Below are positions 1 through 12,066 of a stretch of DNA of 64,000 nt, one piece after another. This DNA comes from Phocoena phocoena. Its lineage: Eukaryota > Chordata > Mammalia > Artiodactyla > Phocoenidae. Each line of letters opens with the position of its first letter. The first letter of the stretch is position 1. The DNA lies in NCBI RefSeq assembly GCF_963924675.1, contig NC_089232.1, positions 35,979,312-36,043,311 on the forward strand, written 5' to 3'. Under the pieces are notes generated by a model. The model did no database searches and was not told where the DNA came from. It worked only from the letters and a program-made list of their open reading frames with translations. The position numbers and the translations under genes were made by a program.

Positions 1-392
1 ATTTTTGTTGCGCTTCAATTTACTGCACTTCACAGGTATTGTGTTTTCTACAAATTGAAGGTTTGTGGCAACTCTACATCAAACAAGTCTATTGGTGCCA
101 TTTTCCCAAGAGCATTTACTCACTTCATGTCTTTTGTCACATTTTGGTAATTCTCGAAATATTTCCAATTTTTTCCTTGTTATTATATTTGTTATGGTGA
201 TCTGTGATCAGTGATCTTTGATGTTACTATTGTCTTGGGGCACCACAAGCCACGCCCATATAAGACAGCAAACTTAATTGATAACTGTGTGGTGTTCTGA
301 ATGCTCCACCCTGCTCCCATCTCTCTCCCTCTCCTTGGGTCTTCTAATTTCAACACAACAATGTTGAAATTAGACCAATTAATAACCCTACA

Positions 393-2126
393 ATAGTCTC
401 TAAGTGTTCAAGTGAAAGGAAGAGTCACATGTTTCTCACTTTAAATCAAAAGCTAGAAACGATTAAGCTTAGTGAGGAAGGCGTGTCAAAAGTTGAGGAG
501 ACAGGCTGAAAGCTAAGCCAAGTTGTGAATGCAAAGGAAAAGTTCTTGAAGGAAATTAAAAGTGAACACACAATGATAAGAAAACAAAACAGCCTTATTG
601 CTGATATGGAGAAAGTTTTAGTGGTCTGGATAGAAGATCAAACCAGTCACAACATGCCCTTAAGCCAAAGTCTAATCCAGAGCAAGACCTTAACGCTCTT
701 CAATTCTACGAAGGGTGAGAGGAGCAAGGAAGCTGCAGAAGAAAAGTCTGAAGCTATTAGAGGTTGGTTCATGAGGTTTAAGGAAAGAAGCCATCTCCAG
801 AACATAAAAGTGCAGGGTGAAGCAGCAAGTGCTGACATAGAAGCTGCAGCAAGTTTATCGAGAAGATCCAGCTAATATAATTAATGGAGGTGGCTACACT
901 AAACAACAGATTTTCAGTGTGGAAGAAACAGCCTTCTATTGGAAGATGTCATTTAGGACTTTCATAGTTAGAGAGGAGAAGTCGATGCCTGGTTTCAAAA
1001 CTTCAAAGGACAAGCTGACTCTCTTGTTAAAGGCTAATGCAGCTGTTGACTTGAAGTCAAAGCCAGTGCTAATTTACCATTCTCAAAATCCTAGAGCCCT
1101 TATGAATTATTCTAAACCTACTCTGGCTGTGCTCTATAAATGGAACAACAAAGCCTGGTTGACAGCACATCTGTTTACTACATGGTTTTCTGAACATTTT
1201 AAGCCTACTGTTTAGACCTAGTGTTCAGAAAGAAAGATTCCTTTCAGTTCCTTGACAATGCACCTGGTCACCCAAGAGCTCTGATGGAGAGGTACAATGA
1301 GATTAATGTTTTCACGCCTGCTAACACAACATCCATTCTGTAGCCCATGGATCAAGGAATAATTTCTACTTTCAAATCTTATTATTGAAGGAGTATATTT
1401 CATAAGGCTATAGCTGCCATAGATAGTGATTCCTCTAATGGATCTGGGCAAAGTCAATCGAAAACCTTCCAGAAAGGACTGATCATTCTAGATGCCATTA
1501 AGAACATTTGTGATTCATGGGAAGAGGTCAAAATATCAATATTAACAGGAGTTTGGAAGTAGTTGATTCCAACCCTCATGGATGACTTTGAGGGTTCAAG
1601 ACTTCAGTGGAGGAAGTAACTGCAGACGTGGTAGAAATAGCAAGAGAACTAGAATTCGAAGTGCTCCCTGAAGAGGTGAGTGAATTGCTGCAATCTCATG
1701 ATAAAACTGTAACAGATGAGGAGTTGCTTTTTATGGATAAGCAAAGAAAGTGGTTTCTTGAGGTGGAACCTACTCCTGGTGAAGATGCTGTGAAGATTGT
1801 TGAAATGACAAGAAAGGATTTAGAATATTACGTAAACTTAGTTGATAAAGCAGCGGCATGGTTTGAGAGGACTGAGTCCAATTTTGAACGAAGTTCTACT
1901 CTGGGTAAAATACTATCAAACAGAATTGCATGCTACAGAGAAACCGTTTGTGAAAGGAAGAATCAATCGATGGGCCAAACTTCATTGTTGTCTCATTTTA
2001 ATAAACTGACACATCCACCCCAGCCTTCAGCATCCACCACCCTGGTCAGTTAGCAGCATCAACATCGAGGCAAGACCCTCTACCAGCAAAGAGATTATGA
2101 CTCCCTGAAGGCGGAGATGATGTTTA
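393..2126 (+). pseudogene. Decayed Tigger1 DDE transposase
   Basis: In life this protein cut and pasted the transposon: an N-terminal CENP-B-like DNA-binding part followed by a DDE catalytic domain. The family start codon appears to have become ATA at 393-395. The coding region survives as three open pieces. Positions 525-875 carry the helix-turn-helix/CENP-B-like part, including residues [16 protein letters not shown]. Positions 919-1215 carry the start of the DDE core, with KPVLIYHSQNPRAL. Positions 1607-2053 carry the C-terminal part. Compared with the remembered consensus, short deletions near 505 and 560 and several stops and frameshifts separate the pieces, so no functional protein can be made. 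Related domesticated genes (TIGD, JRK, CENPB) are intact; this copy is not one of them. The stop codon of the family is still recognisable at 2124-2126. Confidence 0.88.
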
Positions 2127-2154
2127 GCATTTTTTTTAGCAATAAAGTATTTTT

Positions 2155-2386
2155 TTAAACTTTTAATTTTATATTGGAGTATAGTTGATTAACAATGTTG
2201 TGTTAGTTTCAGGTGTACAGCAAAGTGATTCAGTTATACATATACATGTATCTATTCTTTTTCAAATTATTTTCGCATTTAGTCTGTTACATAATATTAA
2301 GCAGAGTTCCCTGTGCTATACAGTAGGTCCTTGTTGGTTCTCCATTTTAAATATAGCAGTGTGTACATGTCAATCCCAAACTGCCT
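2155..2386 (-). mobile_element. 5'-truncated L1 3'-end fragment inside Tigger1
   Basis: An antisense L1 tail (T-rich start, then the usual L1 3'-UTR text) splits the Tigger1 3' part. It is flanked by a perfect 14-bp duplication, AATAAAGTATTTTT, at 2141-2154 and 2387-2400. Removing one copy and the insert restores the Tigger1 sequence. This proves the order of events: Tigger1 first, L1 later. Confidence 0.9.
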
Positions 2387-2614
2387 AATAAAGTATTTTT
2401 AAATTAAGGTATGTACGTTGTTTTTTACACATAATGTTATTGCACACTTAATAGACTACAGTGGAGTGTAAACATAACTTTTACACGCACTGAGAAACCA
2501 AAAAATTCGTGACTTGCTTTATTGGAATATTTGCCTTATTGTGGTGGTCTGGAACCAAACCAGCAATGTCTCTGAGGTGTGCCTGTATAAAATGAAAGGG
2601 TACTGTTCAAAAAA

Positions 2615-2900
2615 TAATTGTCCGCTCACGTGTCTACCACCCAGCCTAAGAAATGGACAAGTACCAGCCCCTTAAGAAGCCCCTGTGTGCCCATTTCTGA
2701 ACACATCTGCCTCCCTGGCTTCTCTTGGGAACTACCTTTCTGAATTTTGTTTTGCTTTATAGTTGTAATGGTTATGTATGTGTTCCTGAATAACATAGTA
2801 TTTAGTTTTATCTGCCTTTTGAACTCAAAATAGATGGAATCTTTGATGACTTGCTTTTTTCGCTCCACATTCTATTTTTGAGCCTCATCCAGTCCCTTCC
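2615..2900 (-). mobile_element. Old L1M 3'-region relic
   Basis: The text around accaccCAGCCTAAGAAAT, the tract near 2735-2770 and the piece around 2810-2880 follow the antisense L1M 3' region from memory. The divergence is high and the boundaries are approximate. Confidence 0.5.
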
Positions 2901-4555
2901 CTTCTCTCCTCTTTGCAGGCCTTCAGCCCAGATCCCCTCTGGGATTCTTGCATTTATCTTCTGACCAGGCTCTCTGTTGACAGACTCTTCCCTCCAGAAT
3001 TCACTGTGCAAACCACCACCAAATCCTCACCTTAAAATGGGAAGTTATATTTAAAACTTTTCTAGCAGCGTATTCAGTGGCATGAGAAATGTTTACCTTT
3101 ACAAATTTTGTATAAATATATATTACAAATCACACAAAACTTTAACAGTCGCTCTCTCTGGACGGTAGGATTATAGATAGCTTAATTTTTTTCTTTGCGA
3201 TATTTTTCTATTTCCCAAGTTTACATTGGAAGACTTGGATGCAAGGTTCTGGTCTTCCCTGCTTTTATCTTCCCAGTTCCCAGTGGTTTCTGAGGTCTGA
3301 CCTGGTGAAGAGGTGGGTGTGTGGGGCACAAGAGCAGAACACGGAGCCCCCTTTCTCAATGACACATTTGTATTCAAAGCCACAGGCTTTCTTTCCCACC
3401 CCCAGTCCAGAGCACCATTATCTCATCTGAGGCAGGGCAGCCGGGACCTTCAACCATTCTTATAAACAGGGCCAGCATCATGGAGGTGCCACCTCTGCAG
3501 TCACACAGGGGCCCACACTCAGAAGGGCTTTCTGCTGCTATGCTATCTCAAAAGTTTTGATTTTACCTTTGAACCTATGTTTTGTATGTGAAATCCGATG
3601 GGACAGTGGAGTATGAGCAGAGGGCATATGCATGCATTGCACGTCTGCTGTTCTTGCTGCCCCATGAGCACAGAATTCCGGTTGTCCCACATGATTTCGA
3701 GTTCAGCAAGATGTAAGTGTATTTCATCTTAGATTAAGTTGGGGCGCTGACAGCCCTGAGAGGTCATACTTTCCATTCAAACCAGGACTGGTTTTGAAGG
3801 TAGAAAAAGGGCCATGGTATTCTAAAGACATGAACAACCAAGGAATCTTATCGGAGCCTTTGTTTCTTTTGATACTCTCTGTATTAGCCAACCACATATC
3901 CTGAAAATGAAGACATAGGAGGAAAGGGAAATCTTAGGGCACCCCATAGTTCCTTTTCCTTTTAGTCCTTCCTTATTCAACAGTAAGTTGAAGGTAGAGG
4001 GTTGGTGGAGTGAGCACATATCAAGAAGTGAAATAAAAACAAGTGAATTAGTTTTGTGCAGCGTTTCCACTGTTCTGGTAAGAACGAGATACATAAGCAC
4101 CTACAAGCTACGAAATATGAATTAGATCATTTTAGTGATTCTGCTTATAAGTTAAATGCTCTTATATTTGAATTTAAAACTGATACTTCACAAAATAAAA
4201 ATAAATGATAAAATTCAGGCTAATATTTTCAATTATTGTTTACTTAGAATAACATTAAATAACAACAAAAAAAAAAAAAGGCAAGGAAAGTTGAGAGAGA
4301 GACTGTGGGAAAACCTTTAACAGCACTTTTTTTGGGCCCCTAAAACTGTAGTTCCAAATCTATGGTTTATGTTGCCTTGCAGCTCATGAAAATCCAGGGC
4401 TTTTCTATAAAACTCTTGTCTCTGCTGTGGCTACTTAAAGGCCATTTCGAGACCTGGAAGTCAAGAGAAAACTCTTTTCTCTAAATCTCTGCTGTGCAAT
4501 ATCCATACCCTGAGGGAACAGGCTGGGGTAGAGAAAATGTAGGAAAACCACACTT
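2901..4555. other. Unassigned, mostly single-copy sequence
   Basis: I see no supported gene or clear repeat here. Short open frames such as 3822-4100 (-) lack any recognisable motif. A poly-A run lies near 4266-4280. Confidence 0.5.
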
Positions 4556-4559
4556 GTTA

Positions 4560-4920
4560 ATATCTCAGAATACTGTCCCCCCTATATTAAAAACAAAAAA
4601 CAGAACAACACCTAGCAACCATAAATTCGTTGAAGGCAAGGACCTTCTTTCTCTTGCTCTTAACCATAGAGCTTTCCTTTAATAGGGACTTAATAGTTGT
4701 CCTTTTCCTCAATAAATATTTGCTCATTTAAATGTAAAGTGCTCTTTCATCATGCAGTTCTCAAACACCTTCAAAGCCTCCCTATTGCCTTAACCTACAA
4801 ATTGAAACTCCTAACCAGGCATTTAAGGTTCTATAATCTGGGTTCAATCTACTTTTCCAAATTCATCTCCCACGACTCCCTAGAACTCCGTCAGAAATGG
4901 TCGCACAAATACGGAATGAC
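4560..4920 (+). mobile_element. L2 LINE fragments (3' regions)
   Basis: Two L2-like pieces adjoin. Positions 4600-4735 resemble the L2 tail (gaaggcaaggacc, then caataaatatttgctca). Positions 4740-4915 resemble the L2 3' UTR (cttcaaagcctccctattgc followed by ttaaggttctataatctggg). The order suggests two separate copies rather than one element. Confidence 0.5.
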
Positions 4921-5806
4921 TGGATTACACAGCTCCTAGCAGTTATAGAAACTACAGATGGATAAATCATTAGCCCTTTTACGGTTAGGTTTAGGTAATA
5001 CATACGAGCTAACATTAATGTCCCAATATTGGGAGCCAGTGATGAGTGTTATACAGACCCTAAATGGGAGTCATTAAGATATTCAATCCCGAGAAGAGTC
5101 ATCTCCTCAGGATCACATCCTGGCTTCTGCAGAAATCAGGGACCCAAAGCTAGCTGGGTCCCTTCTAGCTAGGTTAGAAGCCTGCAGCTGTTGTTTAGTC
5201 CACCGGGAAGGGTGTGGGCTGCTGGGCCTCACGTGCTGCGCTGTGGAGCTCCCTACCTGGGCTTAGGCAAGTTCCTAGACTTTAAGGACCATGAAATCAT
5301 AGCCATTACTAAGTGTCAGAATTTCACATGCTAGTAATGAGCCATTAAGGAAAGCTTTGGGCAGAGACAAGCTTTTAAGGCAGTGTAACCCAAGCAGGGG
5401 CTATTCTCAGTGTACTTTGGTGGGAATCAATTGTGTTTCCAACATGCCTGCGTGGGGGAGATTCGTAACCTGACAGGGCTGGGAGAAACTTGAAGAGCCA
5501 TTGCAGCCATGCCCTTGTCTTTAGTTTAGAAAACTCCGAAACCTTTTTAAAAAATGACCTATCTATGCCCAAACCTGGTAACTCCTTCACTTGTTTGTCA
5601 ACCCTGATTTCAGAGAGCTATTTCTGATATCTAACCTAAATCTCCACAGCTAATTATCTTTTTCCATCTCCTCCCTCTCAGTCAACTTTAAAAGGCCATC
5701 GTGTCTACTGCTTACTGACACACAGCTAATATTACAGTTACTGTTATTGTTTCATCCTTACAGTTGTTACTAGCATTGACAGCACACTAGGAGGTACAGA
5801 AAAAAT
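4921..5806. other. Unassigned single-copy sequence
   Basis: No gene or clear repeat seen. GC is somewhat higher around 5100-5290. A 71-codon minus-strand frame at 5375-5590 has no recognisable features. Confidence 0.4.
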
Positions 5807-5815
5807 ACATAAGCA

Positions 5816-6030
5816 GGGCTTCCCTGGTGGCGCAGTGGTTGAGAGTCCGCCTGCCGATGCAGGGGACACGGGTTCGTGCCCCTGTCTGGGAAGATCCCAC
5901 ATGCCATGGAGTGGCTGGGCCCGTGAGCCACGGCCGCTGAGCCTGCATGTCCAGAGCCTGTGCTCCGCAACGGGAGAGGCCACAACAGTGAGAGGCCCAC
6001 GTACCGTCAAAAAAAAAAAACAAACAAAAA
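5816..6030 (+). mobile_element. CHR-type tRNA-derived SINE, short (~210 bp) form
   Basis: A complete cetacean SINE with its tRNA-like head (GGTTCGTGCC near the B-box position), a GC-rich body and an A-rich tail. A 9-bp target duplication ACATAAGCA lies at 5807-5815 and 6031-6039. Its open frames on both strands are SINE sequence, not genes. Confidence 0.95.
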
Positions 6031-6039
6031 ACATAAGCA

Positions 6040-6510
6040 AACACATTTCTAGATCAGTCTTGAAATACAGCTTTTTAAAATCTAGTAATGTTTGGGTGTT
6101 CCTGACTTGGAAATGGGGAAGTAGGCAGATGTGAGAAGCAGAGTGGCAAGGGTGTATTCTATATCTCTGTGGCCACTCCTCAAGAGCCATCACTTACCTC
6201 CCACCCAGCCTGGGAAGGAAACTTAGAACCAGATAAATGTATATTAAACACGTATAGGGGAGCAGGGAGGCGATTGGGGATGGCATGGTGGTAGAAACCG
6301 TGGGGGCCTGCGAAGGAGTCCACTCCGGGGCATGGTGGGGAGGGCCTACATGAAAACTGCCACAATTTCATGTGAAAACTAGGAGGAAATATTTGAGTTG
6401 GAAATGAGTCATAACAGCACCTTCCTTATCCTTCCCTCAAAGTGCCCGGCTAAGAGCTGAAATGAAAAACATTGATGCATCCTCTAGTGAAAGACATCCC
6501 AAGGCCTGGG
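6040..6510. other. Unassigned single-copy sequence
   Basis: Nothing recognisable apart from a slightly GC-rich patch at 6180-6360. Confidence 0.4.
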
Positions 6511-7041
6511 GCTTACACCATCTTGTTGTTTCTTACTGTTTTTTACTTATAAAACATTTTAAAGATTTATCCATGTTGCAAGATGGACACTTAGTGCATT
6601 ACTTCCAATAGTTGCATGTTATTCTATGATATATGCTACATTTTATTTAACCTTCCGTAATGCACAGGTGATATATACTGTTTGCCAACAATATGCTGCT
6701 ACTTCAATTGCTGCTGTGATGATTGTCCTCGCTTGTGCCCTTTTACGGACTTGTGCAAGAGTTTCTTAGAGGTATGTATTCCCAGGAGTGGAACTGCTGG
6801 GCCACAGGAAAACACATACTACATTTTATTACATATTTCCAGATAACTTCAAAACAGCTATACCAGGGACTTAACTCCCAATAGCAATGCATGACAGTTC
6901 ATGCTTCCTCCCATCCTAGTCACACTTGGTGTTACCTAACTTTCACATTTTTGCCCATTTAATGGATGTAAAGAAGTGTGTTGTTGCTTTAATATGCATT
7001 TATCTGATTATAAGTGGGATTGTATATCTCTTCATCTACTT

Positions 7042-7175
7042 TTTTAAATTGAAGTATAGTTGGTATACAATATTATGTAAGTTACAGGTATACAATATAG
7101 TGATTCACAATTTTTAAAGGTTATATTCCATTTATAGTTATTATAAAATATTTGCTATATTCCAATGTTGTACAA
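7042..7175 (-). mobile_element. L1 3'-end stub inserted in L1M
   Basis: A 134-bp antisense L1 tail flanked by a perfect 19-bp duplication, TATATCTCTTCATCTACTT, at 7023-7041 and 7176-7194. Confidence 0.9.
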
Positions 7176-7671
7176 TATATCTCTTCATCTACTTGTTAGT
7201 CTCTCAAGCTTCCCTTCTGTAAATTTGCCTGTTCATATCCTTTGGCTATTTTTCTATTGTGTTTCCTGTTTTTTTCTTCTCAATATAATAGGAATATAAT
7301 TCCTATTATATCCTAGACATTAATGTCTTCTTGGTTTGGAAACACCTCTCAGTCTATCAACTTTCTCTTAGCTTGTCTATGATGTTCTTTGTTAACCAGA
7401 AACTTTAATTTTGATATAGTCAAGTTCATCATTCTTTTGGTTTTATAGCTTATGCTTTCAGAGTCTTATTGAAGAAATCTTTTCCTATCCTAAGATTCCA
7501 AAGCTACTCTTCTGTTTTTAATTTCTATTAGATCTATAGTTTTCCCTTTCCCTTTTAGGTGTTTTTATTCACTGAAATTTCACCTTTCCAAATGGTATGA
7601 GATATGGATGCAGCTTTACTTTTCTCCATGGTGAACCAATTTTTCCAACATTATCTATGAAACAAAACTTG

Positions 7672-8095
7672 TGTTAGGTTGGATTATTATTCCCAATCCT
7701 TCGTGTCCTCCATGCTATAGAATTATACTCCCATGCTCTTTGCCATGTGGTTTTGCAGTACCTTCTGCCAATTTGTTAGACTTGGCCATGTGACTAATTT
7801 GGTCAATGAAATATTAGGAGATGGCAGCAGATGTGTTAAATGTGTTTGGGTGATGAGACTTCATCTCTTGAGCTCCTGTCATTGCCAGAATGAGGCATGT
7901 GATAAAGACCTGAACTAACCTGTGTCCTGGAGCAAAGCCCAGCTGAATTTGGCTGAGTCCAGCCAAGTCTTGACCAGACCAGATGAGATCAGTAGAGACC
8001 TGTGAGAGAGAAAAAACAATGGCTGCCATAAGCCACTGGTATTTCTGTGTTGTTCATTACATGGTATTATTACTGCAGCAATAGTTGACTATCTC
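7672..8095 (+). repeat. LTR-like interspersed repeat inside L1M (family uncertain)
   Basis: About 420 bp of non-L1 sequence interrupts the L1M. Its end (gccataagccactggtattt ... gcagcaatag) resembles ends of mammalian MaLR/MLT-type LTRs. I could not find a convincing 5-bp duplication, so both boundaries and family are uncertain. Confidence 0.4.
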
Positions 8096-8654
8096 TACAT
8101 GATTTTCTCATAGATTTGTGATGTTACCATTATCACATACCAAGTTCTCATAGGTAAAAGTGTTGTTTCTGAGTTCTCTATTCTGTTCCACTGTTCTACA
8201 TGTCTGCTACTGTGACTTATGTCATTATCTGGAAGGGTAAATTTCCCCTCTATGATTTTTGTTTTCAAAAATGACCAGATTATAATGGAATTCAATCTTC
8301 CATATGTATTTGAGAATGTTTAAATTCTTCAAATCCCATTAAAAGTTTGAATGGTTTGCACTGAGTTTATGAATACATTTAGAGATCACTGATATCTTAA
8401 GAATGTTACTCCTATCCACAGACATTATATATACCCCTATTCAGGTCTTCTTTGAAGTCTGTTAATAGCATTAACATTTTTTCCCATGAAAGTTTTATGC
8501 ATTTTTTTCTTAGGTTAATTCCCAAAGACTTTAGAGTTTTGTTGCTATTGTAAGAAGTATCTTATTTTCTAGTTTGTTAGTACTAGTATGTAAGTATACT
8601 TTTGGTTTTCATGAATTGATTTTGAATTTGGGAATCTTGCTGTATCAGGATAAG

Positions 8655-9055
8655 GTTTGGCTATCTGTAACACCAGGAACACACATACACAAACCAAAAT
8701 AACAGTGGCATGAATGAGATAGATGTTTATTCAAGAAGTTCCAAAGTTTGGAGGTAGACATTTTAGGGCTGGTGTTAGTATAGCAGGTGCCTTCTTTCTT
8801 GTTCTGCTATGTGTGGCTTCCATATTCAAACTCAGCTCACAGTCTAGGATGAGTGCCGAAGCTCCAGCTATTGTATCTTCATTTCAGATGGCAGGAAAGA
8901 GGATGAGGCACATTCCTTCCTTTTAGGAATGTGTGCACCAGTTCTGCTTTTAACCCATTGCCTGGAACGTGGCAATACTTAGCTACAAGGGAGGCTAGCA
9001 AATGTTATCTTTATTCTGGTTGGCCTTGTGCCCCATAAAAAAAAAGTAGTTCTTT
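8655..9055. repeat. Unclassified ancient interspersed repeat inside L1M
   Basis: This segment interrupts collinear L1M text. It has the pattern of a common mammalian repeat (aataacagtggcatgaatga, later ttagctacaagggaggctag). I recognise the pattern but cannot name the family. Confidence 0.35.
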
Positions 9056-9786
9056 GGAAGAAGGGGAGAAAAGCATCTCTGTAACCTTGCTGCATTCTTT
9101 TATTATTTCTAATAGCTTATTGTTTCTATAAGGTGTTTTATGTGGTTGATCATATTACTGCAAACAATCCCAATTTTATCTCTTTCCTTCTGATTCTTCT
9201 ATTTAATTTCTTCTTCCTTTTATTACAAATCTTATTTTGTCAGCCAGGACTTCCAATATCATGTTAAACAGCAGTGGCAACCTTCTCTTGATCCTACACT
9301 TAAATGGAATGTGTTTAAAGTTAATCAATTAATAATATTTTGCTGTACATTTTTGGTCCTTCATAAAGTTAAGTAAATTTCTTACTATTCCTAACTTTCC
9401 TGAAAGTTTTTATTATTAATAATGATGCACATTCTCGAATGATTTTTCTCTCTTATTCTTTTTGAGGTGAGTTATTTGGATAGGTTTTCTGATGTTAAAT
9501 CATACTTGAATTTCTAGAATAAACCCTACTTATTATGTTTTCATGATAAATGGCTAGATAGGTAGCTAGACAGGTATATTCTAAAGAGAGGGAAGTGAAT
9601 ATCAAGGGTTTTCCCAGTTCACTGGAGGAAGAATGTTGGATTCGGTTAGTTAATATTTAGAAATTTTTGCATTTATGTTCATAAGCGAAATGGGCCTATT
9701 TTTAAATTGTCCATTTTCAGATTTAGGGTCTAATTCTGCTGTTTTTCTTTTTTTCCTTCTCTGCCTCCTCTTGCTCATGGTGGTGT

Positions 9787-11680
9787 TTTTTTTTTTCTTT
9801 TTTTAAAAATATCTTTATTGGAGTATAATTGCTTTACAATAGTGTGTTAGTTTCTGCTTTATAACAAAGTGAATCAGCTATACATATACATATATCCCCG
9901 TATCTCCTCCCTCTTGCATCTCCCTCCCACCCTCCCTACCCACCCCTCTAGGTGGTCACAAAGCACAGAGCTGATTTCCCTCTGCTATGCAGCTACTTCC
10001 CACTAGCTAGCTATTTTACATTTGGTAATGTGTATATGTCCATGCCACTCTCTTTGTCCCAGCTTACCCTTCCCCCTCCCCGTGTCCTCAAGTCCATTCT
10101 TTACATCTGTGTCTTTATTCCTGTCCTGCCCCTAGGTTCTTCAGAACCTTTTTTTTTTTTTTTTTAGATTCCATATATATGTGTTAGCATATGGTATTTG
10201 TTTTTCTCTTTCTGACTTCCTTCACTCTGTATGACAGACTCTAGGTCCATCCACCTCACTACAAATAACTCAGTTTTGTTTCTTTTTATGGCTGAGTAAC
10301 ATTCCATTGTATATATGTGCCACATCTTCTTTATCCATTCATCTGTCGATGGACGCTTAGGTTGCTTCCATGTCCTGGCTATTGTAAAGAGAGCTGCAGT
10401 GAACATTGTGGTACATGACTCTTTTTGAATTATGGTTTTCTCAGGGTATATGCCCAGTACTGGGGTTGCTGGGTCATATGGTAGTTCTATTTTTAGTTTT
10501 TTAAGGAACCTCCATACTGTTCTCCATAGTGGCTATTATCAATTTATATTCCCACCAACAGTGCAAGAGGGTTCCCTTTTCTCCACACCCTCTCCAGCAT
10601 TTATTGTTTGTAGATTTTTTGATGATGGCCATTCTGACTGGTGTGAGGTGATACCTCATTGTAGTTTTGATTGGCATTTCTCTAATGATTAATGATGTTG
10701 AGCATCCTTTCATGTGTTTGTTGGCCATCTGTATATCTTCTTTGGAGAAATGTCTGTTTAGGTCTTCTGCCCATTTTTGGATTAGGTTGTTTGTTTCTTT
10801 GATATTGAGCTTATAAATTTTGGAGATTAATCCTTTGTCAGTTGCTTCATTTGCAAATATTTTCTCCCATTCTGAGGGTTGTCTTTTCGTCTTGATTATG
10901 GTTTCCTTTGCTGTGCAAAAGATTTTACGTTTCATTATGTCCCATCTGTTTGTTTTTATTTCCATTTCTCTAGGAGGTGGGTCAAAAAGGATCTTGCTGT
11001 GATTTATGTCATAGAGTGTTCTGCTTATGTTTTCCTCTAAGAGTTTGATAGTGTCTGGCCTTACATTTAGGTCTTTAATCCATTTTGAGTTTATTTTTGT
11101 GTATGGTGTTAGGGAGTATTCTAATTTCATTCTTTCATATGTAGCTGCCTAGTTTTCCCAGCACCACTTATTGAAGAGGCTGTGTTTTCTCCATTGTATA
11201 TTTTTGCCTCCTTTATCAAAAATAAGGTGACCATATGTGCGTGGGTTTATCTCTGGACTTTCTATCTTGTTCCATTGATCTATGTTTCTGTTTTTGTGCC
11301 AGTACCATACTGTCTTGATTACCGTAGATTTGTAGTATAGTCTGAAATCCAGGAGCCTGATTGCTCCAGCTCCATTTTTCTTTCTCAAGATTGCTTTGGC
11401 TATTCAGGGTCTTTTGTGTTTCCATACAAATTGTGAAATTTTTTGTTCTAGTTCTGTGAAAAATGCCAGTGGTAGTTTAATAGGGATTGCACTGAATCCG
11501 TAGGTTGCTTTGGGTAGTAGAGTCATTTTCACAATGTTGATCCTTCCAATCCAAGAACATGGTATGTCTCTCCATCTGTTTGTATCATCTTTAATTTCTT
11601 TCATTGGTGTCTTATAGTTTTCTTCATACAGGTCTTTTGTCTCCTTAGGTAGGTTTATTCCTAGGTATTTTATTTTATTT
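9787..11680 (-). mobile_element. Cetartiodactyl-type L1, 5'-truncated (copy A)
   Basis: Starts with the T-rich antisense tail, the L1 3' UTR, then the ORF2 C-terminal half. The left side lies in L1M sequence. The right end abuts a TTTA microsatellite and the 3' end of a second L1 (copy B). Confidence 0.9.
10164..11604 (-). pseudogene. L1 ORF2 C-terminal remnant (copy A)
   Basis: The L1 ORF2 protein is the endonuclease/reverse transcriptase that copies L1 RNA into DNA. This remnant covers only the part after the reverse transcriptase core. Pieces at 11404-11604, 11149-11388 and 10501-11130 are in one frame, interrupted by stops; the last piece, 10164-10406, is shifted by one base. Recognisable text includes the [20 protein letters not shown] segment and the terminal TMECYSAIKRN block. 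No catalytic domain is present. Confidence 0.88.
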
Positions 11681-11700
11681 ATTTATTTATTTATTTATTT
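11672..11700. repeat. (TTTA)n microsatellite at L1-L1 junction
   Basis: About seven TTTA units lie between the broken ORF2 of copy A and the 3' end of copy B. This is probably the expanded poly-A tail of copy B. Confidence 0.9.
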
Positions 11701-12066
11701 TAACATCTTTATTGGGGTATAATTGCTTTACAATAGTGTGTTAGTTTCTGCTTTATAACAAAGTGAATCAGCTATACATTTACATATGCTCCCATGTGTC
11801 TTCCCTCTTGCGTCTCCCTCCCTCCCACTCTCCCCATCCCACCCCTCCAGGCTGTCCCAAAGCCCCGAGCTAATATCCCTGTGCCTTGCGGCTGCTTCCC
11901 CCTAGCTATCTACCTTACTACGTTTGTTAGTGTGTATATGTCCATGACTCTGTCTCGCCCTGTCAAAACTCACCCTTCCCCCTCCCCATATCCTCAAGTC
12001 CGTTCTCCAGTAGGTCTGCGCCTCTATTCCTGTCTTATCCCTAGGTTCTTCATGACATTTTTTTCC

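Larger units (their letters stand above)
1..2585 (+). mobile_element. Tigger1-type (pogo/Tc1-mariner) DNA transposon, nearly full length
   Basis: The stretch follows the Tigger1 layout from just inside the left terminal repeat (cut by the window start) through the transposase region to a right end of CCTG at 2585 followed by TA at 2586-2587. TA is the expected target duplication of this superfamily. The recognition rests on memory of the Tigger1 consensus, which agrees over nearly the whole length. A 232-bp L1 fragment interrupts it at 2155-2386. The many substitutions and small deletions mark it as an old, inactive copy from early placental evolution. Confidence 0.9.
6511..9786 (-). mobile_element. 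Old L1M (LINE-1) ORF2/3' region, antisense, with later insertions
   Basis: Read on the minus strand, the stretch runs from the L1M 3' part (about 6550-7020) into ORF2 and reverse transcriptase text (about 9060-9480: antisense tatcatgttaaacagcagtg at 9257). It is highly diverged, with stops throughout. It is interrupted at 7042-7175 by an L1 fragment, at about 7672-8095 by an unclassified LTR-like repeat and at about 8655-9055 by another repeat. Collinear L1 text resumes after each. Confidence 0.8.

Noticed and set aside
5744..6193. Open frames up to 149 codons on both strands over the SINE at 5816-6030, with similar ones at the other CHR copies
   Set aside because: They repeat wherever a CHR SINE occurs and translate SINE sequence; they are not genes.
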